This document shows positions 16,159 through 22,879 of a stretch of 64,000 nt of DNA, one piece after another. The stretch's first letter is position 1. Every line of letters begins with the position of its first letter. A program made the position numbers and the translations under genes. The notes under the pieces were generated by a model that did no database searches, was not told the DNA's origin, and saw only the letters and a program-made list of their open reading frames with translations. The DNA is from JAZKDW01 sp040387375 (GTDB lineage: Bacteria > Pseudomonadota > Gammaproteobacteria > Burkholderiales > Burkholderiaceae_D): the NCBI GenBank assembly GCA_040387375.1, contig JAZKDW010000029.1, forward strand, positions 1 to 64,000, read 5' to 3'.

Positions 16159-17115
16159 ATGAACAACCTTGCAGTAAAAATCACCAAAAAAACCAAAGAA
16201 GCCGAGGACATCGTCAGTTTCGAACTGAGCAGCGTGGACGGCAAACCCTTGCCGCCGTTTAGCGCCGGTTCGCATATCGATGTCCACATCCGCGACGGCC
16301 TGGTACGCCAGTATTCGCTCTGCAACGACCCGACCGAACAGCATCGCTACCTGATCGGGGTTTTGCGCGACCCGGCGTCGCGCGGCGGATCGGTCGCCAT
16401 CCATGACACGGTCAACGAAGGCGACGTGCTGCAGATCAGCGAGCCCAAGAACCACTTCGCGCTGACCCGCGCCAAACGTTCGCTGTTATTCGCCGGCGGC
16501 ATCGGCGTGACGCCTATCCTGTGCATGGCGGAACGGCTGGCGCAGACCGATGGCGACTTCGAAATGCACTATTGCACACGCTCAATCGAACGCACGGCAT
16601 TCCATGGCCGCATTACCTCGTCCTCCTTCGCCGACAAGGTCAGCTTCCATTTCGACGCCGGCGCGCCCGAGCAGAAACTTGACCTGACCACGCTGATCGC
16701 CAAGCCTGAGCCGGGCACCCACATCTATGTCTGCGGCCCAACCGGCTTCATCGACTTTGTGGTCAATACCGCCAAGGCCAACGGCTGGCCGAGCGAGCAG
16801 GTACACCTGGAATATTTCGGCGCCGCCGCGCAGGACACTTCCGGCGACGGCCCTTTTGACGTCAAGATCGCCAGCAGCGGAAAGACCTACACCATCCCGG
16901 CCGACAAGACCGTGGTTGCGGTGCTGATGGGCGCCGGCATAGATATTCCGTACTCCTGCGAACAGGGCGTCTGCGGCACCTGCATCACCCGCGTGCTGGA
17001 AGGCACGCCGGATCACCGCGACATGTACTTCACCGACGACGAGAAAGCGAAGAACGACCAGTTCACGCCATGCTGTTCACGCGCGAAGAGCGGCACCTTG
17101 CTGCTTGACCTGTAA
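16159..17115 (+). CDS. vanB: Vanillate O-demethylase, reductase subunit
   Basis: A 318-residue class IA-type reductase that passes electrons from NADH to VanA. Domains in order are FMN/FAD-binding (RQYSLCNDP at 50-58), NAD-binding (GGIGVTPIL from 113, CGPTGF near 192) and a C-terminal plant-type [2Fe-2S] ferredoxin with Cys267-x4-Cys272-x2-Cys275 and a distal Cys at 305 or 306. The length and order are those of VanB. It is transcribed away from vanA and is followed 26 bp later by an NTF2-like gene, which suggests a plus-strand operon reaching the methyltransferase. Confidence 0.95.
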   Translation: MNNLAVKITKKTKEAEDIVSFELSSVDGKPLPPFSAGSHIDVHIRDGLVRQYSLCNDPTEQHRYLIGVLRDPASRGGSVAIHDTVNEGDVLQISEPKNHFALTRAKRSLLFAGGIGVTPILCMAERLAQTDGDFEMHYCTRSIERTAFHGRITSSSFADKVSFHFDAGAPEQKLDLTTLIAKPEPGTHIYVCGPTGFIDFVVNTAKANGWPSEQVHLEYFGAAAQDTSGDGPFDVKIASSGKTYTIPADKTVVAVLMGAGIDIPYSCEQGVCGTCITRVLEGTPDHRDMYFTDDEKAKNDQFTPCCSRAKSGTLLLDL

Positions 17116-17141
17116 TTCATTTCATCTGAAGGATTTTCGAT

Positions 17142-17588
17142 ATGACGAGTATTAGCCTGAGTGAGCGTAGTGACATCGAGCGTGCCTGCGAGCGCCTGAT
17201 TTACCTGTCGACCTATCTGAATGACGAGCGCAAGTTCGACGAACTGGTCGAGATGTTTACCGAAGATGCGCAGCTGATTCGTCCCAACTCTCCGGGGCAG
17301 CCGCTGACCGGCCATGACGCAATTCGTGCAGCGTACAAGAGCCGCCCGGCAGGGGTGCTCACTTTCCATAACTGCAGCGACGTGGTGGTCACCGTGGAGA
17401 GCGCAACCACGGCCACCGCGCGCTCGAAGATGCTGGTGCTGATTGCCGGCAAAAAGGAGGGCGGGACCGAGCCGGATGCAGCATCGGTGAAGGGGCCGAC
17501 AGCCGCCATTTTTCACGACAGCTTCGTGCTGACCGCGCAGGGATGGAAGTTTGCGAAGCGCCAGGGGGCATTCTGGGCCAAACCGTAA
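17142..17588 (+). CDS. NTF2-like (SnoaL-type) small protein
   Basis: A 148-residue single-domain protein of the SnoaL/NTF2-like alpha+beta cone fold. It has the typical N-terminal helix region (IERACERLIYLSTYLNDERKFDELVEMFTEDAQLI), a GHDAIRAAY turn, and a beta-rich C-terminal half ending FAKRQGAFWAKP. Related proteins are small subunits of ring-hydroxylating dioxygenases or isomerases/hydratases for polyketides. Position between vanB and the regulators suggests a role in aromatic catabolism, but no catalytic residues allow a specific call. Confidence 0.85.
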   Translation: MTSISLSERSDIERACERLIYLSTYLNDERKFDELVEMFTEDAQLIRPNSPGQPLTGHDAIRAAYKSRPAGVLTFHNCSDVVVTVESATTATARSKMLVLIAGKKEGGTEPDAASVKGPTAAIFHDSFVLTAQGWKFAKRQGAFWAKP

Positions 17589-17634
17589 AATCCGGCCGCC
17601 ATCGCCTGGCCCGCGGCAAGCGGGGATAAGAACG

Positions 17635-18351
17635 ATGGCGACCCATCAGGAAGAGGCGGTACTCACGCTGCGCGAGATGATTCTGAACGGCGAGATGACA
17701 CCCGGGCAGAGACTGACCGAGACCGCGCTGGCGGAAAAGCTGGATATCTCGCGCACGCCCATCCGTCATGCGCTGGCGCTGCTCGAGCAGGAAGGTTTGC
17801 TCGACAAGGGCGACAAGCGCGGTTATGTGGTGCGCACGTTCAGCGTCGACGATGTGCTGGGTGCGATCGACGTGCGCGGTGTGCTGGAAGGACTGGCTGC
17901 ACGGATCGTGGCGGAAAAAGGCGTGAGCGAGGCGCTCGGCGGCGCGTTGCGGCAATGCCTTGCCATCGGCGATGGGATCTTCAGCAAACCCTCGCTGCTG
18001 CCTGGCGATGAAGCGCTGTATGTCGAGATGAACCGCCGCTTCCATGCGCTGATCCTGGAGGCCGCGGGCAATCAGGCGCTGTCGAACATTCTGGTATTGA
18101 ACGACCGCCTCCCTTTTGCCGCCGCCAGCGCGGTGGCATTCGACAAGTCCGGCGCCGACTGGCATTTCAAGACCCTCAGTCATGCACATCAGCAGCATCA
18201 TGCGATTGTCGACGCGCTCGAAGCACGCGAGAGCGTGCGCGCCGAAGCGCTGATGGCGGAACACACCAACGCCTCCAAGGATTTTCTGAAATCATCGCGC
18301 AACCAGTGGCCGATCGCACCGGACCGCCATGGCATTGTTCTGCAGGGCTAG
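17635..18351 (+). CDS. GntR-family regulator (FCD subfamily), first of a tandem pair
   Basis: A 238-residue protein with an N-terminal GntR winged helix (residues 5-70; LAEKLDISRTPIRHALALLE) and a C-terminal FCD helical effector domain, with metal-type histidines in HALIL, HQQHHAIVDAL and AEHT. The ATG follows GGGGATAAG; a longer open frame upstream overlaps the previous gene and is not used. It is very similar in layout to the next gene (EGLAAR and QHHAI blocks at equal positions), indicating duplication. A VanR-like repressor role for the divergent van promoters is likely from position. Confidence 0.9.
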   Translation: MATHQEEAVLTLREMILNGEMTPGQRLTETALAEKLDISRTPIRHALALLEQEGLLDKGDKRGYVVRTFSVDDVLGAIDVRGVLEGLAARIVAEKGVSEALGGALRQCLAIGDGIFSKPSLLPGDEALYVEMNRRFHALILEAAGNQALSNILVLNDRLPFAAASAVAFDKSGADWHFKTLSHAHQQHHAIVDALEARESVRAEALMAEHTNASKDFLKSSRNQWPIAPDRHGIVLQG

Positions 18352-18354
18352 GAC

Positions 18355-19068
18355 ATGAGCCAACAAGACACCATCATCATCAAGCTGAGGGAAATGATCC
18401 TGAACGGCAGTCTGGCGCCGGGAGAACGCATCGTCGAAGTCACGCTGGCCGAGCGCCTGAAGGTATCGCGCACGCCAGTGCGGCACGCGTTGAGCATTCT
18501 GGAAAAAGAAGGTTTGCTGGTCACCACGGAATCGCGCGCCTGTTTTGTCCGCGCCTTCTCGCTGCAGTACATCATTGATGCGATTGGCGTGCGCGGTGTG
18601 CTCGAGGGGCTGGCCGCGCGCACCGTGGCGGCGCGGGAATTACCGGCAAGCGTCCGCGAGCAACTGCAACAATGCTTGCGGGATGGCGATGTAATCCTGG
18701 ACAAGGGATTCCTGGTCAGCGGCGACCTCGAAGCTTTTGCCGAAATGAATACCGTCTTTCATGATTGCATCGCCGACGCGGCGCAGAACAAGGCCCTGTC
18801 CAATGCGATAGCGATGAACAATATCCTTCCGTTTGCATCGCCCGGCGCGATCGCGTTCAATCTGGACAATCCGGTAAAATGTGCGGAGCAATTGCGCTTG
18901 CTGCAGCAGGCGCAGGCCCAGCATCATGCAATCCATGAGGCGCTGATCAATGGACAAAGCGCCCGGGTTGACGCGCTGATGCGGGAGCATGCGTATGTGG
19001 CGATTGCGAATGTGAAACTGACCAGGTTTGGTCACGACGACAACGCTGAAGCTAGCTCCCCAGCCTAA
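18355..19068 (+). CDS. GntR-family regulator (FCD subfamily), second of a tandem pair
   Basis: A 237-residue paralog of the preceding regulator, starting 3 bp after it. The winged helix holds LAERLKVSRTPVRHALSILE, and the FCD domain has VRGVLEGLAARTVAARE and a QAQHHAIHEAL block. The effector may differ (for example vanillate versus a pathway intermediate), because ligand-pocket residues are not conserved between the pair. It overlaps the methyltransferase start by one base (TAATG). Confidence 0.9.
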   Translation: MSQQDTIIIKLREMILNGSLAPGERIVEVTLAERLKVSRTPVRHALSILEKEGLLVTTESRACFVRAFSLQYIIDAIGVRGVLEGLAARTVAARELPASVREQLQQCLRDGDVILDKGFLVSGDLEAFAEMNTVFHDCIADAAQNKALSNAIAMNNILPFASPGAIAFNLDNPVKCAEQLRLLQQAQAQHHAIHEALINGQSARVDALMREHAYVAIANVKLTRFGHDDNAEASSPA

Positions 19069-19688
19069 TGAAATCCTCCGCACAAACATTCGCCGACATC
19101 ACGCTGGACCACTATAACCGCCATGCGGACGATTTCAGGGAAGGCACGCGCGGCCACGACGTCAGCCAGAATATTGCCGCGCTGCTGAGCCATATCGAGG
19201 GCGAGACGCCCTTCACGATCCTGGACTTCGGCTGCGGTCCCGGGCGCGACCTGGTCACGTTTGCCGCGCTGGGCCATCGTGCGATCGGCCTGGAAGGCGC
19301 GGCGCAATTCGTGCCGATGGCACGCGACGCCAGCGGCTGCGAAGTCTGGCATCAGGATTTTCTGGCGCTGGACCTGCCGTCGCGGCTATTTGATGGCGTG
19401 TATGCAAACGCGTCGCTGTTTCACGTGCCGAGCAAGGAACTGCCGCGTGTCCTGCGGACACTGCACAACAGCCTGAAACCGCGCGGCGTGCTGTTCAGCT
19501 CGAACCCGCGCGGGCAGAATCAGGAAGGCATGAACCATGACAGGTACGGTTGTTACCATGACCTGGAGAGCTGGCAGGCTTACATGAGTGCCGCAGGGTT
19601 CGAGGAGCTGATGCATTACTACCGGCCGGAGGGGCTGCCACGTGAACGGCAGCCGTGGCTTGCCAGTGTGTGGCGGCGGGTCGGGTAG
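19068..19688 (+). CDS. SAM-dependent methyltransferase
   Basis: A 206-residue class I methyltransferase with motif I ILDFGCGPGRDLVTFAALG and the acidic post-motif in AIGLEGAA, followed by VYANASLFHVP. It is translationally coupled to the second GntR gene. The substrate is unknown. O-methylation of catechols would reverse vanillate demethylation, so an unrelated or detoxifying role is equally plausible; the sequence does not decide. Confidence 0.85.
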   Translation: MKSSAQTFADITLDHYNRHADDFREGTRGHDVSQNIAALLSHIEGETPFTILDFGCGPGRDLVTFAALGHRAIGLEGAAQFVPMARDASGCEVWHQDFLALDLPSRLFDGVYANASLFHVPSKELPRVLRTLHNSLKPRGVLFSSNPRGQNQEGMNHDRYGCYHDLESWQAYMSAAGFEELMHYYRPEGLPRERQPWLASVWRRVG

Positions 19689-19913
19689 GCGCGGGGCCTG
19701 CTCGAATCACGTGACAGGCGTGGGTGAAAAGCAACGTTGGCCGTAAAAGATTCGATTGGAATCGCCTGCCGCAATACAATTCATCTGCCGCCAGCACCGC
19801 ATTTAGATTCACGTGTCGGGGCGCCGCGGCGCGGTTATACCGCGGCATGAATCGAACCCGGCTCGCCTCCGTGACGCGGGCTGTCCATACCCATCCCGAC
19901 AAGGCAGCGACCC

Positions 19914-20774
19914 ATGATCAAGAAAATATTCCTCCTGCTTCTACCCTTGTTTCTGGTCGCTTGCAGCAACCTGCCGAAGTACGTGGCAATGGACAGCAGG
20001 ACGAAATCCTCACTCGGCGAAGTCGGAATCCTGAGTGTGATACCGCAGGACGAAATCATCGTCGTGGCAGCCAATCCGGGTGTGACTGCAGCCATGGGCG
20101 GCGGCCTGATCGGCGCGCTCATTGATTCGCAAATCGCAAAAAACAGGCAGAACGATATCCAGAAAGTCGTCGAACCGTTTTACGCGGCGATCGATGACGT
20201 GGATTTCCGGAAGTTGATGTGGGCGGCATTCGCGCCCAGCCTGCACACCGCGTTCGACGGCAAGATTTCCGAAATCAGGAATACGCCGCTCAGCATGACA
20301 CCGCAGGAACGGGACCAGCGGATTGCCAGTCTGGCGCCTGGAAAATCATTCATGTACATCGGCAGCAATTATTCGTTTACACGTGACCTCACACAGCTCA
20401 ATGTCATTACCAGTGTCGACCTCTGGACCGGGGGGCGGCCCGAGCAGGTCTATTCGAACGTTTTCAATTACCGCTCCGCTGCGGTCGAAAACAAGACTGC
20501 TCCGATGACGGCGTGGGCTGACGATGGCGGAAAACGCTACCGCGCGGCGATCGGCGAAAGCATCAGGGAAATGGTCGGCATGTTCCAGGTCGACCTGAAA
20601 CATCCCCGCCTGGAAGGCGTCGACCAGGGACGCTCCGCCCCGGTCAGGAACGTTACGGTACCGATCGCGTCTGGCGCTTATCCACTCACCATCACCGGGC
20701 CGGTGCTTGCCGAACAAGGCAACCGTATCATCGTGCGGCATGCCGATGGCCGCCTGTATTCATTGTCCCGTTAA
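19914..20774 (+). CDS. Lipoprotein of unknown function
   Basis: A 286-residue protein with a lipoprotein signal peptide: MIKKIFLLLLPLFLVACSN, lipobox LVAC with the modified Cys at 17. The following Ser favours outer-membrane sorting. A glycine-rich segment (AAMGGGLIGALIDSQIAKN) near residue 65 could be membrane-associated. No known domain was recognised. The 225 bp before it hold no gene I can support. It is followed 24 bp later by another exported protein on the same strand, so the two are probably co-expressed envelope proteins. Confidence 0.8.
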   Translation: MIKKIFLLLLPLFLVACSNLPKYVAMDSRTKSSLGEVGILSVIPQDEIIVVAANPGVTAAMGGGLIGALIDSQIAKNRQNDIQKVVEPFYAAIDDVDFRKLMWAAFAPSLHTAFDGKISEIRNTPLSMTPQERDQRIASLAPGKSFMYIGSNYSFTRDLTQLNVITSVDLWTGGRPEQVYSNVFNYRSAAVENKTAPMTAWADDGGKRYRAAIGESIREMVGMFQVDLKHPRLEGVDQGRSAPVRNVTVPIASGAYPLTITGPVLAEQGNRIIVRHADGRLYSLSR

Positions 20775-20798
20775 GCTGTCCTTCCCGAAAGCCAGAAC

Positions 20799-21362
20799 AT
20801 GAAAAAAGCCCATCACGCCCTATTTCCGCTCCTGTTGGCAATGAGCGTCACTGGCCATGCGGCCGACGACCGTGTGACCATGATTTATGAAGCCGCCGCA
20901 ACCGACGAGGTACCCGCCGTTCTGGCAGGCGCCTGCACCTTGTCGATCGGCGCCATCAGCGATGAACGCAATAACAAGGAAAGCGTGTCGGCGGATTTTG
21001 GCCGCGTGCTGAGCGGCGATCCGGTTCCATGGCTGGGTACTGCATTCGACAGCCTTGCCGCCTATGGATACAAGGTCGTCAAGGGCGACAAACCTGCCAG
21101 AGGCGGCATCGTGATGCATGCCGCGATCAAGCGTTCGTATGTCTATCACGGCCCGATGCGGCTCAACGGCGTGGTCGCGCTCGATACCGTGCTGACGCTG
21201 CCATCCGGTGAAAAGCTCAGCCGCAAGTACCGGGCATCGGGCAGCAAGACCAACATGGCCAGCATGAATAGCGAATACATGACAACGCTGAATTACGCGC
21301 TGAACGGCCTGCTCGGAAAAATGTCTGCGGATCTGGAAAGCATATGCAAGCGCACAGGGTGA
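20799..21362 (+). CDS. Exported protein of unknown function
   Basis: A 187-residue protein with a cleavable signal peptide (MKKAHHALFPLLLAMSVTGHAA, cleavage after about residue 22). The mature part has a CTLSIGAISDERNN block and beta-strand-like alternation, loosely reminiscent of small outer-membrane accessory lipoproteins of the YajG type, but it has no lipobox. It probably forms a unit with the lipoprotein upstream. A repeat locus begins 4 bp after its stop. Confidence 0.78.
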   Translation: MKKAHHALFPLLLAMSVTGHAADDRVTMIYEAAATDEVPAVLAGACTLSIGAISDERNNKESVSADFGRVLSGDPVPWLGTAFDSLAAYGYKVVKGDKPARGGIVMHAAIKRSYVYHGPMRLNGVVALDTVLTLPSGEKLSRKYRASGSKTNMASMNSEYMTTLNYALNGLLGKMSADLESICKRTG

Positions 21363-21366
21363 TTTC

Positions 21367-21685
21367 GTAGGGTGTAATAAGCGAAGAGACTGTGCAAGTA
21401 TTCGGAATCCACTCATTTCAGGGGGTCTCTTACCCCTTCCTCGGTGGTCGTTCGTTGATCCTGGGACCTCCAGAGAGGCCGTTTTTTTCTTCGGTAAAAT
21501 TCTGCCGAATACTTTCCCAGTCTCGAAGCGCATTACACCGTTGATCGATCACGGTTGGCATCTGCGAACGCTGGATGGTGGAAGGGTGTAGCAGGGGTTT
21601 CGTGAGGCAAAGCCTCACGCCTGCGGAACGATATTCGCTTGCAAGCGAATATGCGCCCTGCAAGGGCTGCGCTTTTCCACCCTAC
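21367..21685. repeat. Composite REP-like repeat locus with inserted miniature element
   Basis: The left REP-like arm GTAGGGTGTAATAAGCGAAG (21367-21386) and its partner CGAAGCGCATTACACC (21524-21539) form a split palindrome around an inserted 137-bp element. Beyond it, a second structured unit follows: outer stem GGTGGAA/TTCCACC (21577-21583 with 21675-21681), inner stem GCAGGG/CCCTGC (21591-21596 with 21656-21661), a hairpin at 21601-21619 and a perfect 22-bp palindrome at 21631-21652. Related units occur at 61908-62142. No gene lies between 21363 and 21800. Confidence 0.85.
21387..21523 (+). mobile_element. 137-bp miniature inverted-repeat element, copy 1
   Basis: The ends are AGACTGTGCAAGTATTCGG and, on the other strand, AGACTGGGAAAGTATTCGG, a 19-bp terminal inverted repeat with two mismatches. 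CGAAG is repeated directly on both sides (21382-21386, 21524-21528), as expected for a 5-bp target duplication. It is too short to code for a transposase, so it would be non-autonomous. By eye it differs from the copy at 61929-62065 at only one base once that copy is reverse-complemented. I could not assign it to a transposase family. Confidence 0.8.
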
Positions 21686-21800
21686 AACATCCCGCCAAGT
21701 TTTTCAATTTCCCCAACCGAAATTTTTACAGTCCAGGCATGCTGAACTTTTGGCGGCATCTCCATCAAACTGGATAAGTAACCGCGATCTATCAACGCAA

Positions 21801-22877
21801 ATGGAAGACCTTGCAATCTCGCTATATCCCAACTCGGTGCCTGCCTTTGTGGAGCCGGAGCTTGAGCGGTTATACGGACATATCTTTTCTTCCCTCGCGC
21901 TTCACAGAATCTACGGCGGCATCACCGATGGCACGAGCACCTACCGGGCAACCGCGAATGGTGAACTATCCACGATCATGCTGTTCCGGCGTCAATACAA
22001 CCAGGTGCATGTACTGAATGAACAGATTGAAATCCACGAGCAGGAAATCGACCGGTTTGTGCGTTATATTTTTACCGCTCTGCCATCGGTCACTGTGATC
22101 ACGTTCAACGCTATCCGCGCCAGCTTGCAGGCGCTGGCCTATCCGCATCAGCAATTCAATTGTACTGAAGACATTGTGCTGGAATTGCCGGCGACCGTCG
22201 ATGCCTATCTGGGCAGCCTCGGAAAGTCGACACGCACCAACATCAAATATTACATGGGCCGCCTGCAGCGTGATTTTCCTTCCCTGCGGCATGATGTGTA
22301 TCTGGGGCAGGACGTGACTGCGGAAATGATCAGCGACATCGCCGCATTGAACAGGGCGAGGATGGCCACCAAGGGAAAGATTTCGAGCATTGACGAACAG
22401 GAAGCAGGCCGTTTGATCGAACTGGCAAGAACCCACGGCCTGGTCAGCGTGATCACCATCGACGGCCGGATCTGCGCCGGCACGATATGCTTCCAGGTCG
22501 GCGCAAATTATTTTGCGCCGGTCAGTGCGCACGACGCGCGATTCGATGCCTACAGCCTCGGCATCCTGTGCTGGTATCGGACGATATGCGACTGCATCGG
22601 GCGTGGCGGCAAGGAGTTTCATTTCATGTGGGGCAGATATGCCTACAAATTTCTGCTGATGGGCGTTGCGCGGGATCTCAAGCGCATCGTGATATACCGG
22701 TCCCGCCTGCATGCGCTGACCAACTGCGGGATGGCGTGTGGAACCGCGATTGCCGGCTATCGCCGCAAGCTCAATCTATGGCAGCAGGACCAGGCGCGGC
22801 AGAAGGAGACATCCGGTATGGCTTTCCGCTTTCTGCATTTCTTGCGCCGGTTGAACACCATGCGCAGGCGATTTTGA
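21801..22877 (+). CDS. GNAT/FemAB-like acyltransferase domain protein
   Basis: A protein of 358 residues from the ATG at 21801. The open frame extends upstream into the repeat locus, so that longer version is not credible. The second half (about 190-330) has the layout of Acetyltransf_6 (BcsL/CelD, FemAB-like) domains: RTNIKYYMGRLQRDFP, IDGRICAGTICFQVG, and the closing FHFMWGRYAYKFLLMG. Such proteins are often linked to exopolysaccharide or cell-surface modification. The substrate is unknown. The ribosome site is weak. It converges on the penicillin acylase gene with 2 bp between stops. Confidence 0.75.
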   Translation: MEDLAISLYPNSVPAFVEPELERLYGHIFSSLALHRIYGGITDGTSTYRATANGELSTIMLFRRQYNQVHVLNEQIEIHEQEIDRFVRYIFTALPSVTVITFNAIRASLQALAYPHQQFNCTEDIVLELPATVDAYLGSLGKSTRTNIKYYMGRLQRDFPSLRHDVYLGQDVTAEMISDIAALNRARMATKGKISSIDEQEAGRLIELARTHGLVSVITIDGRICAGTICFQVGANYFAPVSAHDARFDAYSLGILCWYRTICDCIGRGGKEFHFMWGRYAYKFLLMGVARDLKRIVIYRSRLHALTNCGMACGTAIAGYRRKLNLWQQDQARQKETSGMAFRFLHFLRRLNTMRRRF

Positions 22878-22879
22878 AG

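Noticed and set aside
19843..19870. tRNA-like T-loop (reverse strand GGGTTCGATTC)
   Set aside because: The flanking bases cannot form a T-stem or acceptor stem, and no anticodon arm is present.
21430..21663. Minus-strand frame of 77 codons within the repeat locus as a transposase fragment
   Set aside because: It spans the 137-bp element and the palindromes and shows no transposase motif; it is better explained as non-coding repeat.
21639..21800. N-terminal extension of the GNAT-like protein
   Set aside because: The extension would be translated from inside the REP-like repeat locus and has no family match. The ATG at 21801 is more credible.
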